Shown: positions 24,004-32,487 of the stretch, in pieces
How the letters are laid out: each line of letters opens with the position of its first letter
Position numbering within the stretch: position 1 is the first letter of the stretch
From: an uncultured Caulobacterales bacterium
GTDB taxonomy: Bacteria; Pseudomonadota; Alphaproteobacteria; Caulobacterales; Maricaulaceae
Direction: 5' to 3'
NCBI GenBank assembly: GCA_937924355.1
Contig: CALDSY010000083.1
Location: 1-49,286 of the forward strand
Length of the DNA: 49,286 nucleotides
Made by a program: the position numbers and the translations under genes
Notes under the pieces: generated by a model
Seen by the model: only the letters and a program-made list of their open reading frames with translations
Told to the model about the DNA's origin: nothing
The model's database searches: none

Positions 24004-24774
24004 GTGCCTAAAATACATTCTCTAAACAGCGTTCGAAACTTTCGTGATTTCGGCAGCTATCCGGCCATAGGTGGCCAAGAATTGGTTTCAGGAAAACTAT
24101 TCCGTGCCGCGCATTTCAATGAGACTGATACAGATGACCGTGCCTTTATCGCTAACCTGAATCTAGGTCTTGTTGTCGACTTGCGCCATGCACCCGAGCG
24201 TAAACGGCAACCCAATACGTTTCCGTCTGTCGACGATGTCCAGACCTTGTTTATGGCTGAACCTGGCAAGGCTCCCGAATTTGCCCCTCATGAAATGTTC
24301 TTGAAAGAGAAATTGGAAACAGCGGATGATGCCCGAAACTATATGATCGGATCTTACACCGCCCGGCCTGATAACCCGGCATTTCAAAAGATCTTTGGAG
24401 ACACGTTGCGTTTTATGGCCAAGGAAGGGGCGCCCTTGGTTGTTCACTGTACAGCTGGAAAAGACCGGACCGGGACCTTGGTTGCGATTATTCAAAAAAT
24501 TCTCGGCGTCAATGATCAGGATATCATGGACGATTATATGCTGACGATGGAAGCTGTTGACATTGAAATGTTTTTGGAACCTGCGTCCAAATTTATGAGT
24601 GAGCGTTTTGATCGCGTTATTAAACCCGATGCTCTACGGCCTATGTTTGGAGTCGAGCCCGCTTATTTACAAGCTGCGCTACAAACCATGGGTGACGTAG
24701 ATAACTATGTAGAGAATGTTCTTGGCATTGCGTCAGAAACGCGAGACAGCATCCGGAGCAATTATCTAAGCTGA
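24004..24774 (+). CDS. IphP-type tyrosine phosphatase-like protein
   Basis: 256-residue protein of the bacterial tyrosine phosphatase group (PF13350 type). N-terminal NFRDFGSYPA and GKLFRAAHF are typical, and the P-loop HCTAGKDRTG gives Cys149 as nucleophile and Arg155 as phosphate ligand. Substrates of this family include phosphotyrosine and in some cases phosphoinositides; none can be named here. It starts with GTG 8 bases after nrdB, so probably in the same transcript. Its 3' end overlaps the convergent TadE-like gene by 9 bases. Confidence 0.87.
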   Translation: MPKIHSLNSVRNFRDFGSYPAIGGQELVSGKLFRAAHFNETDTDDRAFIANLNLGLVVDLRHAPERKRQPNTFPSVDDVQTLFMAEPGKAPEFAPHEMFLKEKLETADDARNYMIGSYTARPDNPAFQKIFGDTLRFMAKEGAPLVVHCTAGKDRTGTLVAIIQKILGVNDQDIMDDYMLTMEAVDIEMFLEPASKFMSERFDRVIKPDALRPMFGVEPAYLQAALQTMGDVDNYVENVLGIASETRDSIRSNYLS

Positions 24775-25416
24775 TACCGTACAGCTGACAAGTTTGTCGG
24801 TCCCAACCGAACAGGTAAACCGGTTGGCCCCGCCTTCGTCAAAAGGCACATTGATGGATTTCCGTGGTTTCATCACCAGAGTTTCTGACATCGTAAACGC
24901 GTTTAAGAAAAATAGCGTGACGGGCTTATAGTTATAATTAAGCCGCGCTACAACAACACCTGACTGGTCATTGAACATTTGACTGTTCAGTGTGGATGGA
25001 TCGTAATTGGCGGGACCACCCGTGGTAATCTGCGGACCTAATCGGGCATATCCAATTTCATTGACTGTGCCATCGGTCATCATCTGAAAACTGCTGACCT
25101 CAATCGTCACGTCATTTAGTTCGTTGGCACTAAGGTCCAACACCGCGATAGTGGCCGTCATAACATCAGATAGCTCCACCGAATTCAACAAGGGCAATTG
25201 GGTCGCTAGGTCGGCTGTAACCGCCGTCGCATGCGAAACGTTTCTATCAGCCATAATGCCCATTGCGAGTTCCGACATCCCGAAATAGAAGGCGATCATG
25301 ATCGGCGCTACCAAGGCAAATTCGATTGCTGCGACGCCTTTGTTATCTTGGCGCAACTTGCCGAGCGTTGGAAATTTTGCTGCAACACTGTTCAATAGTT
25401 TTCTACGAATTGTCAT
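24766..25416 (-). CDS. TadE-like pseudopilin of the Tad pilus
   Basis: 216-residue TadE/TadG-like minor pilin or assembly factor. The N-terminus has the prepilin-like segment KGVAAIEFALVAPIMIAFYFG, with the Glu five residues after Gly expected for TadV/CpaA processing, then a long beta-rich periplasmic part with a terminal Cys pair (FTCSVGTDKLVSC). The ATG at 25416 is chosen: it overlaps the preceding stop as ATGA and GGAGG lies 9 bases upstream. It is the second gene of the minus-strand pair facing the phosphatase gene. Confidence 0.85.
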   Translation of the reverse strand: MTIRRKLLNSVAAKFPTLGKLRQDNKGVAAIEFALVAPIMIAFYFGMSELAMGIMADRNVSHATAVTADLATQLPLLNSVELSDVMTATIAVLDLSANELNDVTIEVSSFQMMTDGTVNEIGYARLGPQITTGGPANYDPSTLNSQMFNDQSGVVVARLNYNYKPVTLFFLNAFTMSETLVMKPRKSINVPFDEGGANRFTCSVGTDKLVSCTVSA

Positions 25417-25979
25417 GGTGCGCATCCTCCGGCCGGGAAGGGCTCGTTACGAAAAGCTGTCGACGCTGTAATGACCCGGTGATTGCCCGGTTGGTTTGCC
25501 AAGCGGGTAAACTCACCTGGAAAGGCTAAGTCGTGAAAATATTGGGCGCGAACCACCACAACGGACCGTGCAGCAGTTTGCATGTAATTGTCCGGCAATG
25601 GTGCAGGATTATTTGGATCACTTGGATCAGCCGTCATCGGCGTCGCGGGCAAAAGATTAGGTTGGAAACGACCGCTCGGAGAGGACACAACGTCAATCCT
25701 GAGATTTTCGCAGGATCCAATCGACATACGTCCACAAATAGCTGTCTTGAACTCAGCAGCGCCCCCGCAAGTTCCCTGGAACTCGCCGGTCCGTACATCG
25801 CGGGCTGCCTCGTTCATGGAATGCGTCAGTGACGAGTTTAAAAAGAAAACGATCGCCAGTTCCACGATTGAGAAAAGCAGTGCAAAGAATGGAACCGCTA
25901 GGATAGCGAATTCTAGCGCAGTCGCGCCGTCTTCATTCTTTTTATATTTACGCAGCCAGTTTCTGTAGGTCCGTATCAT
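25413..25979 (-). CDS. TadE-like pseudopilin of the Tad pilus
   Basis: 188-residue TadE-domain protein: EDGATALEFAILAVPFFALLF is the prepilin-type helix, followed by a periplasmic domain with cysteines in TCGGAAEFKTAICGRM and GSCENL, and a Pro-rich loop (DPSDPNNPAPLPD). The ATG at 25979 after GGGGAATGGG is preferred over a TTG at 26000. Translation of the next TadE gene is coupled by a 4-base overlap. A perfect CtrA-type box lies 68-82 bases upstream. Confidence 0.85.
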   Translation of the reverse strand: MIRTYRNWLRKYKKNEDGATALEFAILAVPFFALLFSIVELAIVFFLNSSLTHSMNEAARDVRTGEFQGTCGGAAEFKTAICGRMSIGSCENLRIDVVSSPSGRFQPNLLPATPMTADPSDPNNPAPLPDNYMQTAARSVVVVRAQYFHDLAFPGEFTRLANQPGNHRVITASTAFRNEPFPAGGCAP

Positions 25980-26046
25980 CCCATTCCCCGAAGAATTCAA
26001 AGAGTTTTATAGGAAAGAATGATTTAAGTTCCGCAAAGGAACAGCG

Positions 26047-26061
26047 TTAACGGACCGTTAA
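26047..26061. promoter_or_regulatory. CtrA-type box upstream of the TadE pair
   Basis: TTAA-CGGACCG-TTAA, a perfect match, in the 93-base gap between the two minus-strand pilus transcripts. A pilus gene is a known type of CtrA target in Caulobacter (pilA). Confidence 0.6.
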
Positions 26062-26072
26062 TCGACGGAAAC

Positions 26073-26636
26073 TTACTCGCCTGATGGGTAGTAAGGCTTT
26101 CTTGGATCGTCGTCAGCGAGCTCCGATTCTCCTTCGACCGCCATCCCCACAAAGTTGGGTTGACGCGATATACTTGGAGAAATAGCGGGTGTGTTTATCT
26201 CCCGAGTCTCTGGTGTATTGACGACGACAAAGTCGACCGAGTCCCCTAAAACAGGGGACGGCAGGCAATAAGGCGCGCAAGAGTAAGTTTCTCGGTCCCG
26301 CCCGGAATAGAGCCTGACGTTACCAACGGATACAGGCGCGACAACCTGGATATCGGCATCCATAATTGTTTGTCCGGCCATATTTAGAATGATCAGGTTT
26401 GTCTGACCGTAACCTCGGCCCAAAACAAAGACTGTATCGGATGAATGCACGGAAACATCTGCAATTTTGGGATTGCCAATGATAACAGCAGAGGCTGGTT
26501 CGCTCAGTCTAACGACTTCGGTTTTATTTAGCTCAACGCTATAGGTGCCGAAAGCATCCCCGGCAAAAGACGGGGTTACAAACGCCATAGACGCCACGAG
26601 AACGGTAGACAACGCCAATTTATTTCTAACGGACAT
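26073..26636 (-). CDS. Free-standing secretin N-domain (CpaC-N-like) protein
   Basis: 187-residue exported protein. The signal peptide ends TPSFA-GDA. Residues about 28-100 match the pilus/secretin N-terminal domain (PF13629 type): VVRLSEPASAVIIGNPKIAD, VFVLGRGYGQTNLIIL. The same domain opens CpaC in this window (VIVSNPDIVEAM, VLIGKKTGQTNVYFY), so it is a domain paralogue without the secretin channel. The C-terminal part has a Cys pair (SCAPYCLPSP) and an acidic Pro-rich tail. Start ATG at 26636 follows AAGGA at 7 bases. It probably assists or regulates outer-membrane secretin assembly; this is inference from domain and location. Confidence 0.78.
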   Translation of the reverse strand: MSVRNKLALSTVLVASMAFVTPSFAGDAFGTYSVELNKTEVVRLSEPASAVIIGNPKIADVSVHSSDTVFVLGRGYGQTNLIILNMAGQTIMDADIQVVAPVSVGNVRLYSGRDRETYSCAPYCLPSPVLGDSVDFVVVNTPETREINTPAISPSISRQPNFVGMAVEGESELADDDPRKPYYPSGE

Positions 26637-26831
26637 TCCAAATCCTTTTGATACAACGCTGTAAAGATAGTGAATGAAGCGTTTACAAATCGTTGATAGA
26701 ACTGGACGCAAAGGTGCTTTTTTCCGCCTTTGAGAGGCTTTTCTTTATAATATAGAGAAATAGGCCGTTTTCACACCCTCATGAACTCAGGATAAACGTC
26801 TAAAAAATAAGGAAAATCTTTACTATATCGC

Positions 26832-26863
26832 TTAAACGGATCGTAACCCGCGTCACCTATAAA
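26832..26863 (+). promoter_or_regulatory. pilA promoter with near-consensus CtrA box
   Basis: TTAA-ACGGATC-GTAA(C) (26832-26846), one base off the CtrA consensus, overlaps the -35 position of a promoter whose -10 is TATAAA (26858-26863). This is the usual layout of CtrA-activated promoters; pilA of Caulobacter is CtrA-activated. Confidence 0.55.
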
Positions 26864-26928
26864 CGGTCTTAACAGGGACTGGCCCTGTGAGGAATATTTC
26901 CTCTTAAATGCATACGTGGGAGTTAGTT

Positions 26929-27099
26929 ATGCAAAAATTGGTTACTCGTTATATTAAAGACGAATCTGGTGCGACTGCTATTGAGTACGGCCTTATCGCC
27001 GCTCTGATCGCTGTTGCTTGTATCGCCGGTGCTCGTGCACTGGGTACAAACGTTGGCGGACGTTTCCAAGAAGTCGCCGACGCTGTTGGTGCTCCATAA
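26929..27099 (+). CDS. pilA: Flp/Fap-type major pilin PilA
   Basis: 56-residue precursor of the Tad pilus subunit. The leader MQKLVTRYIKDESG is cut after Gly14, leaving ATAIEYGLIAALIAVACIAG with Glu5 and Tyr6 of the mature Flp motif. Start ATG follows GGGAG at 6 bases; an upstream ATG (26908) lacks a site. It is followed by a strong terminator, so pilin mRNA is largely made apart from the cpa assembly genes, which fits a highly expressed subunit. Confidence 0.95.
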   Translation: MQKLVTRYIKDESGATAIEYGLIAALIAVACIAGARALGTNVGGRFQEVADAVGAP

Positions 27100-27125
27100 G
27101 CGACGCTTAAAAAAATAGCTTTTTT

Positions 27126-27152
27126 GCTGCCCTTCGGGGCAGCTTTTTTTTT
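27126..27152 (+). terminator. Terminator after pilA
   Basis: Perfect stem GCTGCCC / GGGCAGC closed by a TTCG tetraloop, followed by nine T. A stable classical intrinsic terminator, 27 bases after the pilA stop. Confidence 0.93.
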
Positions 27153-27169
27153 GTCTGATTTTGGCAATC

Positions 27170-27185
27170 TCAACACGATATTAAC
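27170..27185. promoter_or_regulatory. Near-consensus CtrA box upstream of cpaA
   Basis: TCAA-CACGATA-TTAAC, one base off TTAA-N7-TTAA, 55 bases before cpaA and just after the pilA terminator, where a cpa operon promoter would be expected. Confidence 0.4.
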
Positions 27186-27239
27186 GGTGTTCATCTAGAT
27201 AATAGGGAACAAAAACTAAAAAGAATACGGAGTTAGGGA

Positions 27240-27758
27240 ATGTCGATTGCGTTTGTAATGTTCGCAGTATTTATCTTTGGTATGCTTTATACAGCCTACA
27301 AAGATGCGACAACTATGACTATCCCAAACTGGGTTAGCCTCATGATTTTATTAGCCTTTTTTGCTGTCACACCATTTGTGTGGCAGGGCTGGGAAGTCTT
27401 TGGAGTGCACCTCCTGGTTGGCTGTTCGGTTTTTCTCTTTGGTTTTGCAGTTTTCGCTTTTGGCTGGCTCGGAGGCGGAGACGCCAAGCTTATGGCAGCC
27501 ACGGCCTTTTGGTGGCAGTGGACTGATCTGCTGCAATATGTGATCCTCACAACGCTTGCGGGTGGATTTATTGCCATTTTCATTCTTTCGGGACGGAAAT
27601 TTGTCCCCGCATCGGTCCTCTATTCTGATTGGCTACATAAATTGATCAAAGACGAAACCCGCATGCCCTATGGGTTGGCGCTCTCGTTTGGCGGCATTGT
27701 TACGCTGCTAAATAGTCAGATTTTTGAGGCCGCAGCCAAATCTGGTCTGCTTTTTTAA
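27240..27758 (+). CDS. cpaA: Prepilin peptidase CpaA/TadV
   Basis: 172-residue inner-membrane aspartic peptidase (A24 family, short TadV form) that cleaves PilA and TadE-like prepilins. Catalytic Asp22 is in KDATTMTIPN and Asp81 in GGGDAKLMAA (the G-x-G-D motif). About five to six membrane segments. First gene of the cpa-tad operon after the pilA terminator; cpaB begins 133 bases later. Confidence 0.93.
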   Translation: MSIAFVMFAVFIFGMLYTAYKDATTMTIPNWVSLMILLAFFAVTPFVWQGWEVFGVHLLVGCSVFLFGFAVFAFGWLGGGDAKLMAATAFWWQWTDLLQYVILTTLAGGFIAIFILSGRKFVPASVLYSDWLHKLIKDETRMPYGLALSFGGIVTLLNSQIFEAAAKSGLLF

Positions 27759-27891
27759 TAAATCTGCTGAATTTGACAGTTCTGTTAACTATTTCTTTGC
27801 CCAAGATTCCTAAAAATTAACCATGCTTTATGAAATCGCGTTCTAGATAGGACCGATCATAAACGGTTATTTGGAGGGAAAGGGCGAAATC

Positions 27892-28722
27892 ATGGACAGA
27901 AAAAAGATATTGCTTGTAGTTCTTGTTGTCTGCGCATTTCTATTCTTCTTCCCTTGGCTAAAGTCCTTGGGAAAGGTGAGTGAGCCGACCAACCAATTGC
28001 CGCAACTGCCGTCACAGCCCATTGCGCCAGCCGTTGAATATACGGACGTACTGATCGCAGCGAGCGATATCAGCTATGGAACGCGGCTTAATGAAAGCCA
28101 TTTCAGCTGGAAACAGTGGCCAGCGGATGCTGTATCGCCCAATCATATCACGCGTGATATCAAGCCGCGCGCTATATCAGAGTTTGCCAATGGGGTCGCC
28201 AAATCGGAGTTTTACGCCGAAGACCCAATCGTTTCTCGCAAAATTATTATGTCAGGAGAGAAAAGTGTCATGGCGGCCTTGCTCAATCCAGGCATGCGCG
28301 CTGTTACGACCCGGATCTCCGTTGATACGGCGGCCGGTGGTTTTATCAAGCCGGGCGATAATGTTGATATTATCCTGACCTCGTCAGTGCCCAACACGCA
28401 AGGTAGCGGTAATTCGAAACGCTATGTCGCGCAGACTATTTTTGAAAACGTTCGCGTCATGGCCATCGACCAAAACTTTGATCCCGACGGAGATGCAACG
28501 GTCATCGGTTCAACGGCGACATTTGAAATGACGCAAGATGATGCTGAGCTTCTCAATCAATCCGTTGCGCAAGGTGATCTAAGCTTAACCCTCCGCCCAC
28601 TCGGGAGAGGATCCGTTCCTGGAAAAAGCCATGCCAAAGTCACTCGCAGCACGAACGAAGTGACTCATATGACCATTTATCGCGATGGACAGCCTAGCCA
28701 GGTTGCCATCAGAGGACAGTAG
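27892..28722 (+). CDS. cpaB: Pilus assembly protein CpaB/RcpC
   Basis: 276-residue periplasmic, membrane-anchored assembly factor. The N-terminal helix KILLVVLVVCAFLFFFPWL is a single anchor; then a Pro-rich linker and the SAF domain (DVLIAASDISYGTRLNESHFSW) and RcpC/CpaB domain (GMRAVTTRISVDTAAGGFIKPGDNVDIIL). It is thought to work with the CpaC secretin at the outer membrane. ATG follows GGAGGGAAAGGG. cpaC starts one base after its stop. Confidence 0.92.
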   Translation: MDRKKILLVVLVVCAFLFFFPWLKSLGKVSEPTNQLPQLPSQPIAPAVEYTDVLIAASDISYGTRLNESHFSWKQWPADAVSPNHITRDIKPRAISEFANGVAKSEFYAEDPIVSRKIIMSGEKSVMAALLNPGMRAVTTRISVDTAAGGFIKPGDNVDIILTSSVPNTQGSGNSKRYVAQTIFENVRVMAIDQNFDPDGDATVIGSTATFEMTQDDAELLNQSVAQGDLSLTLRPLGRGSVPGKSHAKVTRSTNEVTHMTIYRDGQPSQVAIRGQ

Positions 28723-28723
28723 A

Positions 28724-30196
28724 ATGAAAAGAGCAAAGCTAAATAAACTTGTTTTGGGCTCTGCGCTAGCCCTTACCGGGGCAGCCTTGGTCGCGTCCAG
28801 CGCTCAAGCTGGGGACCGATCATACGCTTATATTCAGTCGCAAGCCAATCATGCAAATGGCGTGAATATTGAACTGCCGGGACAAAGTCCAGTGAGCCGT
28901 TCGATCATCTTGCCTTACAGTAAGTCGACGGAAATTGAACTACCTGTCCCGATGATGGATGTCATTGTTTCCAATCCAGATATTGTTGAGGCGATGGTTC
29001 ATACGCAGCATCGTACGGTTCTTATCGGTAAGAAAACCGGGCAAACCAATGTCTATTTTTACGGCACTAATAATGAGAAAATTCTGTCCCTCGAAATCCG
29101 GGTGGAACGGGACATCGGTGGACTGAACTCACTCATTTCTCAACATGCCGAAGGCGCGAATGTTCAAATCCAAGCCGTCAACAACAACCTTCTACTGACC
29201 GGTAACGTCCCTAATGCTGCCGTGGCAGATAAAGTCGCGGCCATTGCTCAAATGTGGTTGGATGAGAACACCTCATCTGAGGTTCCGGGCAAAATTGTCA
29301 ACATGCTAACGGTAGACGGTAAAGACCAGGTCTTGCTCAAGGTACGCATGGTCGAAATGCAGCGCAGTGTTTCGAAACAAATCGGGATTAATCTCAACGC
29401 CATAGGCGACCTGGGTGGCGGATCGACCGTTTCATTGCTGTCTAACAATGCCCTTCAATCGGGTGCCGGATTATCCGGTATTTTTGACGTGAATATTGGC
29501 GGCGCTCTTGACCGGATTACAGGTGCCTTTGATGCCTTGGAGCGGGTCGGCCTCATTCGAACATTAGCGGAGCCGACTTTGGCGGCGATCTCTGGGGAAA
29601 CCGCGAACTTTCTTGTCGGCGGTGAATTCCCTCTTTTGACAAATGTGTTTGTTGATGATGCTGGACGTGTTCAGCGGGAATTTGAGTTTAAACCCTATGG
29701 TGTCGCCCTGGGCTTTACACCTGTTGTGTTGAGCGAAGGCCGGATTTCTCTAAATATTTCAACAGAAGTTTCTGAGCCGACAACTGAAGGCTCTTTTGAA
29801 ACAGGTGGTATTTCCTCCGATATTCTGGGTCTTCGTATTCGCCGTGCGAACACGGTCGTAGAATTGCCGGCCGGCGGTAGTTTAGTTATCGCAGGTCTGA
29901 TCCGCGAGGAGTCGCGTCAAAGTGTAGACGGCGTACCGGGACTCAAAGATGTTCCAGGTATTGGCGCCGCGTTTAGAAGTCGCGATGATCTGACCACCCA
30001 AACTGAATTGGTTATAATTGTGACACCTTATCTGGTGGACCCAACTCATCCTGACAAATTACAGACGCCGCTAGATACATTTGTACCAGCAAACGACAAA
30101 AATGCGCTCTTACTTGGTCGCATCAACCAAGTTTACGGCAATCAGGCGCCGTCAGCCGGTAGTTTGAGTGGTCCATTTGGACATGTGGTGGACTGA
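28724..30196 (+). CDS. cpaC: Tad pilus secretin CpaC/RcpA
   Basis: 490-residue outer-membrane secretin through which the pilus leaves the cell. Signal peptide ends SSAQA-GDR. Residues about 55-130 are the pilus N-terminal domain (VIVSNPDIVEAMVH, KTGQTNVYFYG), followed by a BON-like segment, and the secretin core with VQRSVSKQIGINLN-like VEMQRSVSKQIGIN, EPTLAAISGETANFLVGGEFP and the family signature VVELPAGGSLVIAGLI ... GVPGLKDVPGIGAAFRS. Co-transcribed with cpaB and cpaD. Confidence 0.95.
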   Translation: MKRAKLNKLVLGSALALTGAALVASSAQAGDRSYAYIQSQANHANGVNIELPGQSPVSRSIILPYSKSTEIELPVPMMDVIVSNPDIVEAMVHTQHRTVLIGKKTGQTNVYFYGTNNEKILSLEIRVERDIGGLNSLISQHAEGANVQIQAVNNNLLLTGNVPNAAVADKVAAIAQMWLDENTSSEVPGKIVNMLTVDGKDQVLLKVRMVEMQRSVSKQIGINLNAIGDLGGGSTVSLLSNNALQSGAGLSGIFDVNIGGALDRITGAFDALERVGLIRTLAEPTLAAISGETANFLVGGEFPLLTNVFVDDAGRVQREFEFKPYGVALGFTPVVLSEGRISLNISTEVSEPTTEGSFETGGISSDILGLRIRRANTVVELPAGGSLVIAGLIREESRQSVDGVPGLKDVPGIGAAFRSRDDLTTQTELVIIVTPYLVDPTHPDKLQTPLDTFVPANDKNALLLGRINQVYGNQAPSAGSLSGPFGHVVD

Positions 30197-30209
30197 TAGG
30201 GGAATATTC

Positions 30210-30881
30210 ATGTTACGATCAAGCAAAGCTCTGAAAATCAGTATTCTAGGTGGGGCCTTATTGGCCTTAGCCGGGTGCGCGACGCCGATGGATAGTCAGC
30301 CGCCTCTCTATATGAAAAATCCGATTCAAATTTCTGAATCAATAGAACGATTGGAATTATACTCCCGTCCAGACGGCATGAGCCTCTCGGCCCGTGATAG
30401 CGAAGCTGTTGCCGGGTTCCTTGGCGGCTACGCCAAGTTTGGGGATGGTCCAATCTATATGAATTACCCAGCGCATGCGAATCCTGGCGTGATGCAAACC
30501 CGTAGCGTGGTTCAAAACATCATGGGCCGTATCGGCATGGGCGGTGCGCCCATTCAAGAAGGGCAATATCAATCAATGCCAAACTCTCCATCGCCCGTCG
30601 TGATTTCCTATCGCCGTTTAAAGGCATTGCCCAAAGATTGTAGCCTTTCATCAAATCTAGCTAGGACTTACAACAATCAGCCGTGGCAGGAATTTGGATG
30701 TAGTCAAAATGCCAATCTTGCAGCAATGGTACAAGACTACCGACAGTTTCTTGAACCCTATCCAATGGCCTCTCCGGATATGCGACGTCGCATGACGGTG
30801 TATGATAAGTATATCAAAGGCGAAAGCCCGGCTTCACAATTACCACCAAATCAGTCCATTTCATCGACCGAAGACCAATAG
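30210..30881 (+). CDS. cpaD: Pilus assembly lipoprotein CpaD
   Basis: 223-residue lipoprotein of the CpaD family. Lipobox LALAGC (Cys23). The conserved C-terminal part has LPKDCSLSSNLA and FGCSQNANLAAMVQD, the two Cys likely paired, followed by DLRRP-like PMASPDMRRR. CpaD is thought to act as a pilotin-like partner of the secretin. ATG follows GGGGA. Gap of 13 bases to cpaC and cpaE on either side. Confidence 0.9.
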   Translation: MLRSSKALKISILGGALLALAGCATPMDSQPPLYMKNPIQISESIERLELYSRPDGMSLSARDSEAVAGFLGGYAKFGDGPIYMNYPAHANPGVMQTRSVVQNIMGRIGMGGAPIQEGQYQSMPNSPSPVVISYRRLKALPKDCSLSSNLARTYNNQPWQEFGCSQNANLAAMVQDYRQFLEPYPMASPDMRRRMTVYDKYIKGESPASQLPPNQSISSTEDQ

Positions 30882-30894
30882 GCTGGATATAAGA

Positions 30895-32484
30895 ATGTCA
30901 AACCCATCCCAACTACCGCCGCCTAACATGCAACCGCTCCCAGCGCCCCAGTCTATGCCGGCTCCACCTATGCCGGGCACGCCCATGGCCGCGCCAGGAC
31001 CGTCACCTTATGGTCAACCTGGACATCTGCCAGGGCCTGCAGCTGTCCCCGGGGCTGTACAACACCCCCAAATGCAACCGCCTGTTCATCATCCTCAGCA
31101 ACAGCCGCAATACCAGCAGCCATTGCCGCAACATAGTATGCCGGCCCAAATGGGAGCGGTGACAATGCCATCGGGTGCAGCACCTGGTTTTCATGCCCCA
31201 AATCCGGAGCCTTACGGCGAAGGCGGGGAACTCGCATTACCGAATATCTCGATTCAAGCGTTCTGCGAACGTTCGGAAACAGCGGGATCTATTCATGAAA
31301 TGTCTCGTGACTGGCGCATGAAACGGACCAATCTGAAGATATTTATGGGCGGATTACCGGCCGCTTTGGATTATTATCACAAAGAAAGCACTCCGGCCCT
31401 CATTTTGATCGAGTCGGGTATGCGCGGAAACGAGCTTTTCGCACAATTGGAACAACTGGCTTCTGTGTGCGATGAAGGTACGCGGCTCATCATGATTGGT
31501 GCGGCGAATGATATTAAGCTTTACCGACAGCTTCTAGATAAAGGTGTCAGTGACTATATTGTTCCACCATTCCATCCCTTAAGTCTAATACGGACGATTT
31601 CCGAACATTTCGTCGATCCTGAAAAGCCGTTTACCGGCCGGGTCTCAGCCTTCTACGGTGCGAAAGGCGGAGTAGGCTCGTCCACGCTGGCCCACAACGT
31701 TGCCTGGTGTCTGGCCGAACGCATTCAGCAGGAAACGGCGCTGGTTGATTTGGACTCATCTTGGGGTACGACTGGACTGGATTTTGCCTATGATGCAACG
31801 CAGGGGCTGGAAGAGGCGTTAAGTCAACCTGATCGTCTTGACGATACCTTGCTTGATCGGATTATGCTTCGTCATACGGCCAAACTTTCTATACTTCCGG
31901 CGGCGGGTACGCTGGATATGAACCCCATAATGAATTCGGAAGCTTTTGAAACCGTCGTCAACGGGGTTCGAAAAATTAGTCCTATATCTATTTTGGATAT
32001 GCCACATATTTGGTGCGATTGGACGCGGAATATCCTGACCTCGGTGGACGATGTTATCATCACCGCGACGAGTGATTTGGCCAATCTAAGAAATACGAAA
32101 AACTTGATCGATTTCCTCAAGGCGGAACGCCCCAATGACTCGGCTCCTATCCTTATCCTGAACCAAATCGGACGGTCCAAAAACGAGATTTCAGTTAAAG
32201 ACTTCAGCGCCGCTATCGATATGGAACCTGCTCTGGTTGTCGGGTTTGATCCTGACTCATTCTTTGAAGCGGCCAATGATGGCAAAATGCTGACAGACGT
32301 AAAAGCCGCGGGTTCTACTGTAACGGGTCTCACGCATATTGCGAACCGGATCAAATCCGGATCTTTCCATGGAACTATGGAAGTGACAGGAAAGCGCAAA
32401 GGCCTAAAGCTTGGACGCGGAAAGTCCGGAGCCGGTGATGGCGGCAAGTCGTCATTGTTCTCTGTGCTTAAAAGGAATAAGTAA
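30895..32484 (+). CDS. cpaE: Pilus localisation ATPase-like protein CpaE/TadZ
   Basis: 529-residue MinD/ParA-superfamily protein which places the Tad machine at the pole in Caulobacter. Order: a Pro/Gln/Met-rich low-complexity tail (1 to about 108), a response-regulator-like domain (about 115-240; PALILIESGM, LIMIGAANDIKLYRQLLDKG), and an ATPase domain with deviant Walker A AKGGVGSSTLAHNVAW (about 253-268) and DLDSSWGTTGLDF. The extended tail is longer than I would expect for the family and may be a flexible interaction region. Confidence 0.93.
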   Translation: MSNPSQLPPPNMQPLPAPQSMPAPPMPGTPMAAPGPSPYGQPGHLPGPAAVPGAVQHPQMQPPVHHPQQQPQYQQPLPQHSMPAQMGAVTMPSGAAPGFHAPNPEPYGEGGELALPNISIQAFCERSETAGSIHEMSRDWRMKRTNLKIFMGGLPAALDYYHKESTPALILIESGMRGNELFAQLEQLASVCDEGTRLIMIGAANDIKLYRQLLDKGVSDYIVPPFHPLSLIRTISEHFVDPEKPFTGRVSAFYGAKGGVGSSTLAHNVAWCLAERIQQETALVDLDSSWGTTGLDFAYDATQGLEEALSQPDRLDDTLLDRIMLRHTAKLSILPAAGTLDMNPIMNSEAFETVVNGVRKISPISILDMPHIWCDWTRNILTSVDDVIITATSDLANLRNTKNLIDFLKAERPNDSAPILILNQIGRSKNEISVKDFSAAIDMEPALVVGFDPDSFFEAANDGKMLTDVKAAGSTVTGLTHIANRIKSGSFHGTMEVTGKRKGLKLGRGKSGAGDGGKSSLFSVLKRNK

Positions 32485-32487
32485 TCC

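Noticed and set aside
26908-26928. Upstream ATG for pilA
   Set aside because: No ribosome site, and the extra residues would lengthen the Flp leader; GGGAG precedes the ATG at 26929.
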